Notes: generated from the sequence alone by a model not told the origin. A DNA stretch of 64,000 nucleotides from Pseudomonas sp. dw_358 (GCF_018449655.1 NZ_JAAVUX010000006.1:1-64000); one strand, 5' to 3'; shown: positions 54,377-63,730, counted from the stretch's first letter. Numbers and translations: made by a program.

Positions 54377-55581
54377 CAGATCGTCCCTCGCAACGGCGGA
54401 TAGATATTGTTGAGGTAGTAATTGCCGATGGCGTGGTACTTCCAGCGCACCGGGTCATGCAGCGTGTGCACCCGTGCGTTGCGCCAGTGGCGATCCAGGC
54501 CGTGCTCGGCCAGTGTGGCCTGGCTGCCGGCCAGTTCGAACAGGGTACTGCTGGCGGCCAGGGATATTTCGGTGCTGATCGCCCGCGCTTCGGCCACGGC
54601 AATCGAGGCTACAGCGACCGTGACGGCATTGCCGTCGGCCTGGGCGATGTCCAGCATCTCGCCGGCGCGCTCCAGCAGCGCCTCGGCGGCGTGCACACGG
54701 ATAGCCAGTTGACCGAAGCTCTTCAAGGTCAACGGGTCGTCTACCGCACGCTCCGTTCCTGAGTCGATCCAGGGGCGGGTGCGGGTGCGCACGAATTGCA
54801 GGGCGTCTTCCAGTGCGGCGCTGGCGATGCCGGTGTCGATGGCCGCATGGAGAATCTGCGCCAACGGGCCGACGGTGGTGGGCCGCTCGAAGGCGCTCTG
54901 AAAGGGCACCACGTCAGCTGCGCTGACCCAGGCATGGTCGAACACGACGGAGCCGCTGCCGGTGGTGCGCTGGCCGAAGCCGCTCCAGTCATCGATGACT
55001 TGCACGCCGGGGCTGTCGGCGGGGATGAACGCCAAGTGCTGACGGCCCTCGGCATCGACCACCGTGGTGGGGATGCGGTGGGCATACAGAGCGCCAGTGG
55101 CGTAGAACTTGCGACCGTTGATGCGATAGTTGTCGCCGTCGGCGCTCAAGGTGGTGGTGCGCTCGTGGGCGGTGCGAGTGCCGAGTTCCGCCAGGGCATT
55201 GCCCAACCGTCGACCCGCCAGCACCTCCTTGTACAGACGCTGCTGCTGCGCTTGGCTGCCGTTGACCCGCAGCACTTCCAGTGCATAGAAATGGTTTTGC
55301 GGTATCTGGCCGAGCGAAGCATCGGCGGCGGCGATCAGGCGGATGACTTCAGCCAGGGTGACGTTGGACACTCCCGCGCCACCGAATGCCCTGGGCACGC
55401 TGATGCCCCACAGCCCGGAGGCGGAAAATTGCTCGAGCTCGTGGATGGGCAGGCGTCGTTCCCGATCACGCAGGGCGCTCTCGGTACGTAACTGCTCGGC
55501 CAGTTCGGCGGCCACGGCCAACGCCTGAGCGTCGGATTGAATCAGGGCGACGGGCCCTCGGGATTGAGTTGAAAGCGTCAT
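54376..55581 (-). CDS. sfnB: SfnB-family sulfur acquisition oxidoreductase (copy 2)
   Basis: A 401-residue flavoprotein of the acyl-CoA dehydrogenase fold, in the SfnB branch linked to use of dimethyl sulfone and other organosulfur sources. It has the flavin region GQIPQNHFYALEVL, the segment DDWSGFGQRTTGSGSV and a C-terminal stretch RHWRNARVHTLHDPVRWKYH. The last of these is identical in the adjacent copy, pointing to tandem duplication. It contains two methionines and no cysteine. It starts 3 bp after the first copy's stop. Confidence 0.87.
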   Translation of the reverse strand: MTLSTQSRGPVALIQSDAQALAVAAELAEQLRTESALRDRERRLPIHELEQFSASGLWGISVPRAFGGAGVSNVTLAEVIRLIAAADASLGQIPQNHFYALEVLRVNGSQAQQQRLYKEVLAGRRLGNALAELGTRTAHERTTTLSADGDNYRINGRKFYATGALYAHRIPTTVVDAEGRQHLAFIPADSPGVQVIDDWSGFGQRTTGSGSVVFDHAWVSAADVVPFQSAFERPTTVGPLAQILHAAIDTGIASAALEDALQFVRTRTRPWIDSGTERAVDDPLTLKSFGQLAIRVHAAEALLERAGEMLDIAQADGNAVTVAVASIAVAEARAISTEISLAASSTLFELAGSQATLAEHGLDRHWRNARVHTLHDPVRWKYHAIGNYYLNNIYPPLRGTI

Positions 55582-55584
55582 GTG

Positions 55585-56853
55585 TCAGATCCATGAATGT
55601 CGTGCGGGGTGGCTGCCGTTCAGGTACCAGGCGCCGACGGCGTGGTACTTCCAGCGCACGGGATCGTGCAGGGTATGGACGCGGGCGTTGCGCCAGTGCC
55701 GATCGAGGTTGAATTCGGCCAGGGTGGCGCGGCTGCCGGCCAGTTCGAAAAGCTTTTCGCTGGCCAGCAGCGCGATCTCGGTGGTCAGCACCTTGGCTTC
55801 GGCCACGGCAATGGAGGTTTGGGCAGCGACGTCGGCATCGATTCGGCCGGCGCTGGCGGCATCCACGCTTTTCGCGGCCTTGCGCAGCAGGGCCTGGGCG
55901 GCGTGCAGTTCCAGCTTGAGCCGGCCGATGTCGGCAATGACGTAGGGATCGTCGCTGGCGCGGGAGACGTTGGCATCGACCCAGGGCCGCGAGCGCGTGC
56001 GGACGAACTCAAGGGTGTCGTCGATGGCGGCCTCGGCGATGCCGGCATCGATGGCGGCCTGAATCAGTTGGGAGATCGCACCCTGAACATGCGGGGTTTC
56101 GCCCAGCCGCCAGATATCGATCACCTGCTCGGCCGGCACCGGCACCCGGTCCAGCAATACGGTGCCGCTGGCGGTGGTGCGTTGGCCGAAACCGGACCAG
56201 TCATCGACGATGCGCAGTCCGGGACTGCCGCGGCGGATGAACGCCATGACCGTCCGACCGTTATCATCCTCTGCCTTGACGGCGACCCAGTGTGCGAACA
56301 GCGCGCCGGTGGAGTAGAACTTCTGCCCGCTGACCCGAAAGCCATTGCCGTCGGCCACGATCCGGGCCTTGAGTTCCAAGGTGTTCTTGTTGCCGCGTTC
56401 CGGGCCACCATTGCCGATGCGGGCACCCTCCAGCACGCTCTGGAACAGCAGATGTTGCTGTTGCGGCGTGGCGGCGGCCTGGAGCATGGAAAGAATGGCG
56501 AAATGATTCTGCGGGATCTGGCCCAGGGCAGGGTCGGCACTGGAGATGATCCGAAAGACTTCGCTGACGGTGGCAAAACTGACCTGCGGGCCGCCGAAGG
56601 CTTTGGGGACGAGGATACTGCCCAGGCCACTTTGGCTGAACCCTTCCAGTGCTTGCCACGGCAACTGCCGTTCCTGGTCGCGTTTGGCAGCCCCTTCGCG
56701 CGCGGATTGCGCCAGCCAACGGGCGGCTTGCACTGCTTCTTCGTCGCTTTTGAGCACCTTGGCCGGGAGCAGGAGGGGCGCTGTGTCCAGCATGCCGTCG
56801 GCTTCGCTTGCCAGCGCTGCCCTGGCGTTGAGCACCGGGGTGATTGTGACCAT
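55585..56853 (-). CDS. sfnB: SfnB-family sulfur acquisition oxidoreductase (copy 1)
   Basis: A 422-residue paralogue of the next gene, with the same acyl-CoA dehydrogenase fold (GQIPQNHFAILSML, DDWSGFGQRTTASGTV). It has a longer N-terminus of about 20 residues. It contains four methionines and no cysteine. GAGGA precedes the ATG. It is the first gene of a six-gene operon (sfnB, sfnB, monooxygenase, metQ, metN, metI), and an inverted repeat with a TATAAT box lies 70-120 bp upstream. Confidence 0.87.
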   Translation of the reverse strand: MVTITPVLNARAALASEADGMLDTAPLLLPAKVLKSDEEAVQAARWLAQSAREGAAKRDQERQLPWQALEGFSQSGLGSILVPKAFGGPQVSFATVSEVFRIISSADPALGQIPQNHFAILSMLQAAATPQQQHLLFQSVLEGARIGNGGPERGNKNTLELKARIVADGNGFRVSGQKFYSTGALFAHWVAVKAEDDNGRTVMAFIRRGSPGLRIVDDWSGFGQRTTASGTVLLDRVPVPAEQVIDIWRLGETPHVQGAISQLIQAAIDAGIAEAAIDDTLEFVRTRSRPWVDANVSRASDDPYVIADIGRLKLELHAAQALLRKAAKSVDAASAGRIDADVAAQTSIAVAEAKVLTTEIALLASEKLFELAGSRATLAEFNLDRHWRNARVHTLHDPVRWKYHAVGAWYLNGSHPARHSWI

Positions 56854-56926
56854 GACGTCCTCGCAAGATTACCTACGCCACGTGTGTCGCGGCGATTGTC
56901 TTCAAGTGGGTCCGGTGGTCCGGTGC

Positions 56927-56976
56927 ATATACCTTAAATGTGTAGGAAAATTATAAACAGGAACGTTTAGGTATAT
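56927..56976 (-). promoter_or_regulatory. Promoter region of the sfnB operon with inverted repeat
   Basis: ATATACCTTAAA and TTTAGGTATAT are near-perfect inverted arms about 27 bp apart. Between them the minus strand has TATAAT at 56955-56950, a good -10 box. No TTGACA-like -35 is present at the right distance, so the promoter probably needs an activator such as CysB or a sigma-70 partner. The regulator is inferred from gene content. Confidence 0.45.
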
Positions 56977-57055
56977 GGATAGAAGGGGATGTGACGGTTG
57001 AGTCATTTCCGTCGCCAACAGAACTTGCCGTGATGGTTGGCCGGCTTGCAAAGAT

Positions 57056-57085
57056 AAAAACCGCCTCTTTCGAGAGGCGGTTTTT
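57056..57085 (-). terminator. Bidirectional terminator after tcyN
   Basis: AAAAACCGCCTCT and AGAGGCGGTTTTT pair perfectly around a TTCG tetraloop. It ends the cystine transporter operon, whose last gene stops at 57111, and separates it from the sfnB promoter. Confidence 0.9.
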
Positions 57086-57110
57086 ATTGGCCGGCACAAG
57101 CGCTCAGCAC

Positions 57111-57860
57111 CTACCGATCCGCCAGAAACTTGCTCAAGAACTGCCGAGTCCGCTCCTCCTGGGGATGCTCGAACAACGCCTTCGCTTCGCCCTGCTCGAC
57201 AATCACCCCTTGATCGAAAAACACCACCCGGTTCGCCACATCCCGAGCGAATTGCATCTCGTGGGTGACGATCACCATGGTGCGCCGCTCCTCGGCCAGT
57301 CCGCGAATGGTGGCCAGTACTTCCCCTACCAGTTCCGGGTCCAGTGCCGAAGTCGGCTCGTCGAACAGAATCACCTCAGGCTCCATGGCCAGTGCCCGAG
57401 CGATGGCCACGCGCTGTTGCTGACCCCCGGACAAGCGCCGTGGATAGGCATCTTCCTTGCCCGCCAGGCCCACCTTGGCCAGCAGTTTGCGACCCAGTGC
57501 CAACGCCTGCTCGCGGGGTACTTTTTTCACCACGATCGGGCCTTCCACCACATTCTCCAGTGCGGTGCGATGAGGGAACAGGTTGAAGTTCTGGAACACA
57601 AAGCCTACGTGCTGGCGCAGTTGCCGGATGGCACTCTGTTGCTGCAGCAACGGGCGACCGGTATCGATCTGGATGTCGCCCACCTGCAGGCTGCCGCTGG
57701 TGGGGGGTTCCAGCAGGTTGAGGCAACGCAGGAAGGTGGTCTTGCCTGAACCGCTGGGGCCGATGATAGCCACCACTTCACCCGGCTCGATGCGCAGGTC
57801 GATGCCCTTGAGCACCGTGTTGCCGTTAAACGCTTTCGTCAGTTTTTCCACCACGATCAT
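57111..57860 (-). CDS. tcyN: L-cystine ABC transporter ATP-binding protein
   Basis: The ATPase of the cystine importer; 249 residues. It has Walker [10 protein letters not shown], signature LSGGQQQR and Walker [12 protein letters not shown]. It is of the polar amino-acid importer class (E. coli YecC/TcyN). I chose the ATG at 57860; a longer frame to 57902 would overlap tcyL and is not family-like. Seven bases separate it from tcyL. Confidence 0.9.
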   Translation of the reverse strand: MIVVEKLTKAFNGNTVLKGIDLRIEPGEVVAIIGPSGSGKTTFLRCLNLLEPPTSGSLQVGDIQIDTGRPLLQQQSAIRQLRQHVGFVFQNFNLFPHRTALENVVEGPIVVKKVPREQALALGRKLLAKVGLAGKEDAYPRRLSGGQQQRVAIARALAMEPEVILFDEPTSALDPELVGEVLATIRGLAEERRTMVIVTHEMQFARDVANRVVFFDQGVIVEQGEAKALFEHPQEERTRQFLSKFLADR

Positions 57861-57867
57861 GCTGCGG

Positions 57868-58533
57868 TCACTCCATATCGTGGCGGTTGACCCGCACTTC
57901 AAGGCGATGCTGCAGGTGCGACAGCAGGCTGGCCAGTACCCAGTAAATCAGGGCGGCCGCAAGGTACATGGTAAAGATTTCGAAAGTCCGAGCGGTGATC
58001 AGTTGCGCCTGACGGAACAGCTCCGGGACTTGAATGGTCGCCGCCAGCGCAGTGTCCTTGACCAGCGAAATGAAGCTGTTGCCCAGTGGCGGCAGGGCGG
58101 TGCGCGCCGCCTGGGGCAGGATCGCCCGGCGCAGGGTCTGCGCCCGGGTCATGCCGATGCTGGCTGCCGCTTCCCACTGGCCGCGGTCAATGGAGCTGAT
58201 AGCGGCGCGCAGGATTTCACAGGCATAAGCGCCCATGTTCAGCGAGAAGCCGATCAGCGCCGCCGGCAGCGGCTCCAGCTCGATGCCCAACTCCGGGAGC
58301 CCGTAATAGATGACAAAGAGCTGCACCAGCAGCGGTGTACCCCGGAAAAACGACACGTAAATCCGTGCGGTCCACTGCAGCACGCGCGAATGCGCCAGCC
58401 GCATCAACGCCAGGCCGAAGCCCAGCAGAAGCCCGAAGAACATGCCGCCCAGGCTCAGCACCACGGTATACCAGGCGCCCTTGAGCAGAAAGGGCGCCGA
58501 ATCCAGCATCAGCTGCAGGCTGTTCTCTATCAT
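57868..58533 (-). CDS. tcyL: L-cystine ABC transporter permease
   Basis: A 221-residue inner-membrane permease of the polar amino-acid (His/Glu/Cys) family with about five helices. The EAA loop reads [20 protein letters not shown] (about 127-146). Its ATG overlaps the stop of the binding-protein gene by 4 bp (ATGA). It is the counterpart of E. coli YecS/TcyL. Confidence 0.9.
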   Translation of the reverse strand: MIENSLQLMLDSAPFLLKGAWYTVVLSLGGMFFGLLLGFGLALMRLAHSRVLQWTARIYVSFFRGTPLLVQLFVIYYGLPELGIELEPLPAALIGFSLNMGAYACEILRAAISSIDRGQWEAAASIGMTRAQTLRRAILPQAARTALPPLGNSFISLVKDTALAATIQVPELFRQAQLITARTFEIFTMYLAAALIYWVLASLLSHLQHRLEVRVNRHDME

Positions 58534-59327
58534 TGAGTGATATCGGCGCCAAAGTATTTGGTGGACAGCGCGGCCAGGGTCCCGTCCGCACGCAGTTTGT
58601 CGATGGCCTGGTTGATCGCTGCCAGCAGTTCTGGTTCGCCTTTGCGCAACGTCACACCGGCTTCCTGACGGGAGAACGCGGGACCGGCCAGCACCAGCGT
58701 GTCATTGGTTTTCTTGATCAGCTCGACGGCGGCCAGACGGTCGACAAGGATGGCGTCGATGCGGCCGATGCGCAGGTCTTGATACTTGGTGGGGTCATCG
58801 TCGTAGGTCTTGATGATGGCTTTGGGTTCGTTATCCTTGAGCCATTGTTCATAGTTGGAGCCCAGGCCCACGCCGACTTTCTTGCCGGCCAGATCATCGG
58901 CCTTGGCAATCTGCCCGGCGTTCTTCTTCGGGATCAGCGCCTGAATACCCGACACGGTGTAGGGCTCGGAGAAATCGTACTTTTTCTTGCGCTCATCGGA
59001 GATGGTCACCTGGTTGATCACCACGTCCAGGCGTTTGGACTCTAGTGAGGCGAGGATGCCGTCCCATTTGGTGGGCTGGAACTTGACCTTCACCCCAAGT
59101 TGCTTGGCCAGCGCTTCGGAGAACTCGACTTCGAATCCGGTGAGCTTGCCGCTCTCGTCCTGGAAGCTGAACGGCGGGTAAGTCCCTTCGAGACCAACGC
59201 TGAGGGTGCCGGCGTCCTTGATTTTTTGCAGTTGATCGCCGGCCATCGCCGGGCTGATCGCAGCCGCGCCCAATACCAGGCCCAAGCCCCCAACGAGAAT
59301 ACGGCGACGTAATGCGGAAAATGTCAT
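58530..59327 (-). CDS. tcyJ: L-cystine-binding periplasmic protein
   Basis: A 265-residue binding protein (FliY/TcyJ type) with a Sec signal ending SPAMAGDQ (cleavage near 29). Family segments are VGLEGTYPPFSFQDESGKL and GFEVEFSEALAKQLGVKVKF. The mature protein has neither methionine nor cysteine, which is striking for a protein that captures cystine. It is preceded by 98 bp of AT-rich DNA after dcyD, so it may have its own promoter. Confidence 0.9.
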   Translation of the reverse strand: MTFSALRRRILVGGLGLVLGAAAISPAMAGDQLQKIKDAGTLSVGLEGTYPPFSFQDESGKLTGFEVEFSEALAKQLGVKVKFQPTKWDGILASLESKRLDVVINQVTISDERKKKYDFSEPYTVSGIQALIPKKNAGQIAKADDLAGKKVGVGLGSNYEQWLKDNEPKAIIKTYDDDPTKYQDLRIGRIDAILVDRLAAVELIKKTNDTLVLAGPAFSRQEAGVTLRKGEPELLAAINQAIDKLRADGTLAALSTKYFGADITQ

Positions 59328-59425
59328 GTTCAGCCCCTGTGCTGTTGTTCGGTTGGCGTAGCGGCGCCACTATAAATCGAGTTTTTTTAAAGTTGAAAAT
59401 ACTAAAAAACAATCTTCTTATTCAA

Positions 59426-60430
59426 TTATGTCAAGCCATTCCACGCATTCGGGTAGGCGAAGAGCGCTGGAGCCCCGCCAGTGTGTAAAAAGATTACCGG
59501 GCCTTGGCCAAGACGCTGACGCTCTATGCCGTCGAGCAGTCCCGCCATGGCCTTGCCGGTATACACCGGGTCCAGCAGCAGGCCTTCGCGGGAGGCCAGC
59601 AGGCGGACGGCAGATACAGTGCCGGCGTTGGGTTCGCCGTAGCGCGGGCCATAGTATTCGTCCCACAACGTGACACTGAAATCGCTGGGCAGCGGCACGC
59701 CCAGCAGGTCAGCCGTATGTTTGGCGAGAGTTTCCACCTTGGGCCGCTGGGTCGACTCCGGGCGCGAGACGGTGACGCCAATCACCGGGACCTGACCCTG
59801 GCTTTCACTCAGGCCCAGGGCCAGGCCGCTGTGGGTGCCGGCGCTGCCTGAGGCCAGGATCACGGCGGCGAAGTTCAGCCCTGTTGCGGTCATCTGCTCG
59901 GCGAGTTCCAGCCCTGCACGAACATACCCCAGCGCACCCAGGGCGTTGGAGCCGCCGATGGGCACGACGTAGGGCCGCTTGCCTTCATTGCTCAGGCGAG
60001 TGGCCACGGCGGCCAGCTGAGCGTCGGCATTGTCGAGGTTGTCGACCCGCTCGACCTGGGTACCGAACAGCTCCAGCAACAAACGGTTGCCGTTGCTCAG
60101 GTAGCTGCTGTCCTGAGTGCCAATGGGATTTTCCAGCAGGGCCACGCAGCCCAGGCCCAGTTGCGCGGCCAGTGCGGCGGTCTGGCGCACATGGTTGGAC
60201 TGAATGGCACCGGCCGTCAGCAGGGTATCGGCGCCTTGGGCCAAAGCGTCGGCCGCCAGGTATTCCAGCTTGCGCAGCTTGTTGCCGCCCAGCGCCAGTG
60301 GCGTGGTGTCGTCGCGTTTGACATAGATGTCCCGCCCGACCCATTGCGACAGGCGTTCCAGCTTGTGCAGGGCAGTCGGTCCGGACAGGAGGTCAAGACG
60401 AGGGAAGCAGGCGAGGGATTGGCTGAGCAT
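59426..60430 (-). CDS. dcyD: D-cysteine desulfhydrase
   Basis: A PLP enzyme of the ACC deaminase/DcyD family that breaks D-cysteine into pyruvate, ammonia and hydrogen sulfide. It has 334 residues, close to E. coli DcyD (328). The PLP lysine lies in [14 protein letters not shown] (near 48), followed by [16 protein letters not shown]. The ATG at 60430 matches the family N-terminus; an in-frame TTG lies at 60463. It precedes the cystine importer on the same strand, as in enterobacteria, so imported sulfur can be released as sulfide. Confidence 0.88.
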   Translation of the reverse strand: MLSQSLACFPRLDLLSGPTALHKLERLSQWVGRDIYVKRDDTTPLALGGNKLRKLEYLAADALAQGADTLLTAGAIQSNHVRQTAALAAQLGLGCVALLENPIGTQDSSYLSNGNRLLLELFGTQVERVDNLDNADAQLAAVATRLSNEGKRPYVVPIGGSNALGALGYVRAGLELAEQMTATGLNFAAVILASGSAGTHSGLALGLSESQGQVPVIGVTVSRPESTQRPKVETLAKHTADLLGVPLPSDFSVTLWDEYYGPRYGEPNAGTVSAVRLLASREGLLLDPVYTGKAMAGLLDGIERQRLGQGPVIFLHTGGAPALFAYPNAWNGLT

Positions 60431-60632
60431 GGATCGATCCGATGGGTGGAGGTGCGCTGGCAACTATAGCAAGTTCATCCATGACGCCCCCATCCCCGGC
60501 GTAACCCGGACATTGCGTTTATGCTCTGATGCACGAGTGACTGTGCAAAGTGTTCTTTTTGCCATCACTGAATTTGCCGTATCGTGTGCGCCGCCAGGCG
60601 CAATGCCGCCCGTTGATACGCAGGAGTTGACC

Positions 60633-61568
60633 GTGAACGACATATCTCAACCACGCAAAGGCCATTGGCAGCTGCAGGCCATCGTCGGTCAGCTGCGTTC
60701 GGCCCGTGACGATTGGCGCCGGCAAAACGGCCGCAGCTGTGGGCAGCAGGGCGGCCGCGAGTTGCCGTCCCGCGAGGCTATCAAGAGCATTCTCGAGCAG
60801 CTCTGTGGCGCGCTGTTCCCCATGCGTCTGGGGCCGGTGGACTTGCGCGAAGAGAGCGAAGATTTCTATGTGGGCCACACCCTGGATGCCGCGCTCAATG
60901 CGCTGTTGATCCAGGCGCGCCTGGAGCTTCGCTACGCCGCGCGTAATGGTAATTGCGACTATGCGGAGGTCGATACTCATGCCATGCACCTGACTCAGGC
61001 GTTCGCCGCCGCGTTGCCGGAGCTGCGACGCGTGCTCGACACTGACGTACTGGCCGCCTACCACGGCGATCCGGCTGCGCGCAGCGTCGATGAGGTGCTG
61101 CTGTGCTATCCCGGCGTGCTGGCAATCATCCATCACCGACTCGCCCATCACTTGTACCGTGCAGGTCTGCCGCTGTTGGCACGGATCAGTTCCGAGCTGG
61201 CTCATTCTGCCACGGGCATCGACATTCACCCGGGTGCACAGATCGGTCAGAGCTTCTTCATTGACCACGGGACCGGTGTGGTCATCGGCGAGACGGCAAT
61301 CATCGGCGAGCGGGTGCGTATCTATCAGGCGGTGACGCTGGGCGCCAAGCGTTTCCCGGCCGATGAGTCCGGGACGTTGCACAAAGGCCACCCGCGCCAC
61401 CCGATCGTGGAAGACGATGTGGTGGTCTATGCAGGGGCAACGATTCTGGGGCGCATCACCATCGGCAAGGGCTCGACCATCGGCGGTAATGTGTGGCTGA
61501 CCCGCAGCGTCGAGGCCGGCAGCAACGTCACCCAGGCCAACGCCCAGCATGATGGCAGCGCCGTCTGA
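60633..61568 (+). CDS. epsC: Serine O-acetyltransferase EpsC
   Basis: Makes O-acetylserine from serine and acetyl-CoA, the carbon skeleton for cysteine synthesis. It has 311 residues with an N-terminal helical domain (about 1-180) and a left-handed beta-helix of hexapeptide repeats (HPGAQIGQSFFIDHGTGVVI, then GRITIGKGSTIGGNVWL). I chose the GTG at 60633 with CAGGAG upstream; an in-frame ATG at 60603 has no clear site. It is divergent from dcyD. Its product isomerises to N-acetylserine, the inducer of CysB, which ties it to regulation of nearby genes. Confidence 0.9.
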   Translation: MNDISQPRKGHWQLQAIVGQLRSARDDWRRQNGRSCGQQGGRELPSREAIKSILEQLCGALFPMRLGPVDLREESEDFYVGHTLDAALNALLIQARLELRYAARNGNCDYAEVDTHAMHLTQAFAAALPELRRVLDTDVLAAYHGDPAARSVDEVLLCYPGVLAIIHHRLAHHLYRAGLPLLARISSELAHSATGIDIHPGAQIGQSFFIDHGTGVVIGETAIIGERVRIYQAVTLGAKRFPADESGTLHKGHPRHPIVEDDVVVYAGATILGRITIGKGSTIGGNVWLTRSVEAGSNVTQANAQHDGSAV

Positions 61569-61632
61569 CGGGGCTATTTGTCGCACCGCACTCATCGGCC
61601 CGATTAGGCCAGTCGGGCTTTCCGTGTTTAAA

Positions 61633-61648
61633 TTGAACGCTTGTTCAA
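61633..61648. promoter_or_regulatory. BetI-like operator upstream of betT
   Basis: TTGAAC-GCTT-GTTCAA is a perfect inverted repeat ending 19 bp before the betT start. The half-site TTGAAC matches my recollection of Pseudomonas BetI operators, which repress choline uptake genes when choline is absent. Confidence 0.55.
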
Positions 61649-61667
61649 CAAAAACTGCAGGCTTCTG

Positions 61668-63659
61668 ATGAGTGCAACTCCCAGCGGCGCCGTCCGTATG
61701 AACGCGCCGGTGTTCTATTTCGCGGCGAGCTTTATCCTTGTTTTCGGTATCGTAGTGATCGCTTTTCCGGTTCAGGCAGGCGAGTGGTTATCGGCCGCAC
61801 AGACCTGGGCCGCCAACACCGTGGGCTGGTATTACATGCTGGCCATGACCCTGTACCTGGTCTTCGTGGTGGCCACCGCCTTGTCCGGTTACGGCAAGAT
61901 CAAACTCGGTGCCGACCATGACGAACCCGAGTTCAGCTACCTCTCCTGGGCTGGCATGCTGTTCGCTGCCGGCATCAGCATCACGCTATTTTTCTTCTGC
62001 GTCTCCGAGCCGCTGACCCACACGCTGCATCCCCCGCAAGGCGTGGGCGGCACCGAGGCGTCTGCGCGGCAAGCCATGCAGCTGGTGTTTCTGCATTGGG
62101 GGCTGCATGGCTGGGGTGTATTCGCCTTTGTCGGCATGGCGCTGGCGTATTTTGCCTACCGTCACAACCTGCCGTTGGCTTTGCGATCGGCACTGTACCC
62201 ACTGATCGGCAAGCGCATCAACGGACCTATCGGCTACGCCGTGGACGGCTTCGGTATCATCGCCACGGTCTTCGGCCTCGGCGCGGACATGGGCTTTGGC
62301 GTGCTGCACCTGAATGCGGGCCTGGACTACCTGTTCGGCATGCCCCACACCCACTGGGTGCAGATGGGCCTCATCGTGCTGATGATGGGCGCCGCGATTG
62401 CCGTGGCAGTGGCGGGCGTCGACAAGGGCGTGCGGGTAATGTCGGACATCAACATGCTGCTGGCCTGTGCCTTGTTGCTGTTCGTGTTGTTTGCCGGGCC
62501 TACCCAGCACCTGCTCAATACCCTGATCCAGAACATCGGTGACTATCTGGGCGCCTTGCCGACCAAGAGCTTTGACGTCTATGCCTACAACCCCAAGAGC
62601 GACTGGCTGGGCAATTGGACGGTGTTCTACTGGGCCTGGTGGATCGCGTGGGCACCCTTTGTCGGGTTGTTCATCGCCCGGATCTCCCGTGGCCGTACCA
62701 TCCGCGAATTCGTCTTCGGCGTGCTGCTGATTCCGCTGGGCTTTACCTTGGCGTGGATGTCGATCTTCGGCAACAGCGCCATCGAGCTGGTGCTCGGCCA
62801 CGGAATGACCGCGCTGGGACAATCGGCGCTGGATGACCCGTCCAAGACCTTGTACCTGTTGCTGGAAACCTACCCCTGGAGCAAGACGGTGATCGCGGTC
62901 ACCGTTTTCATCAGCTTCGTCTTCTTCGTCACCTCCGCAGACTCCGGCACCGTGGTGCTCTCGACTTTGTCCGCCCGGGGTGGCAACCCCGACGAAGATG
63001 GGCCGAAGTGGCTCCGGGTATTCTGGGGTGCGATGACCGCGCTGATCACCGGCGGTCTACTGTTTGCAGGCAACATTGATTCGCTGAAATCGGCGGTGGT
63101 GCTGACCTCGCTGCCGTTCTCGCTGATCCTGCTGGCGATGATGTGGGGGCTGCACAAGGCTTTTCACATGGAATCCCAGCGCAAGATCGCTCAGCTGTAT
63201 TCGCTGGCGCCGGTGGCGAGCAGTCGACGAGGCCGTGGCGGCTGGCGCCAGCGCCTGACCCAGGCAGTAAGCTTCCCGTCCCGCGATGAAGTCTATCGCG
63301 TCATGGAAAGCGTGGTGCGGCCTTCCATCGCCGAAGTCACGGCGGTGTTTGCCGAAAAGGGACTGACTGCGGTCACTCAGGAGGACAGCGGCCACGACAA
63401 CGTCACCCTGGAAATCGGCCACGGTGAAGAGCGGCCCTTCATCTATCAGGTGCAGATGCGCGGCTACTTCACACCGTCCTTCGCCCGTGGTGGCATGGGG
63501 AACCAAGAGCTCAAGAACCGCCGCTACTACCGGGCCGAAGTGCACCTGGCCGAAGGCAGTCAGGACTACGATCTGGTGGGCTATAACAAGGAACAGGTGA
63601 TCAACGATATCCTCGACCAGTACGAACGGCATATGCAGTTCTTGCACATGGTTCGATAG
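61668..63659 (+). CDS. betT: BetT-type BCCT choline/betaine transporter
   Basis: A 663-residue inner-membrane carrier of the betaine-choline-carnitine family, with 12 predicted helices (about 20-520) and a long cytoplasmic C-terminal tail (about 520-663) that senses osmotic stress in BetT. The BCCT signature appears as YWAWWIAWAPFVGLFIARIS with following RGRTIREF. It imports choline for glycine betaine synthesis. I chose the ATG at 61668. The BetI-like palindrome upstream suggests choline induction. Confidence 0.92.
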   Translation: MSATPSGAVRMNAPVFYFAASFILVFGIVVIAFPVQAGEWLSAAQTWAANTVGWYYMLAMTLYLVFVVATALSGYGKIKLGADHDEPEFSYLSWAGMLFAAGISITLFFFCVSEPLTHTLHPPQGVGGTEASARQAMQLVFLHWGLHGWGVFAFVGMALAYFAYRHNLPLALRSALYPLIGKRINGPIGYAVDGFGIIATVFGLGADMGFGVLHLNAGLDYLFGMPHTHWVQMGLIVLMMGAAIAVAVAGVDKGVRVMSDINMLLACALLLFVLFAGPTQHLLNTLIQNIGDYLGALPTKSFDVYAYNPKSDWLGNWTVFYWAWWIAWAPFVGLFIARISRGRTIREFVFGVLLIPLGFTLAWMSIFGNSAIELVLGHGMTALGQSALDDPSKTLYLLLETYPWSKTVIAVTVFISFVFFVTSADSGTVVLSTLSARGGNPDEDGPKWLRVFWGAMTALITGGLLFAGNIDSLKSAVVLTSLPFSLILLAMMWGLHKAFHMESQRKIAQLYSLAPVASSRRGRGGWRQRLTQAVSFPSRDEVYRVMESVVRPSIAEVTAVFAEKGLTAVTQEDSGHDNVTLEIGHGEERPFIYQVQMRGYFTPSFARGGMGNQELKNRRYYRAEVHLAEGSQDYDLVGYNKEQVINDILDQYERHMQFLHMVR

Positions 63660-63730
63660 GCGGGGCAGAGAGTCGCCGATGGGCGGGGCCATCACGGCTT
63701 GATCGGAACCGCCACCCGCTTTCCCGCCTC

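Noticed and set aside
59426..59440. Sigma-70 promoter for tcyJ using TTGACA at the end of dcyD
   Set aside because: TTGACA is present on the minus strand at 59434-59429, but no -10-like box follows at 16-18 bp, so the promoter position is uncertain.
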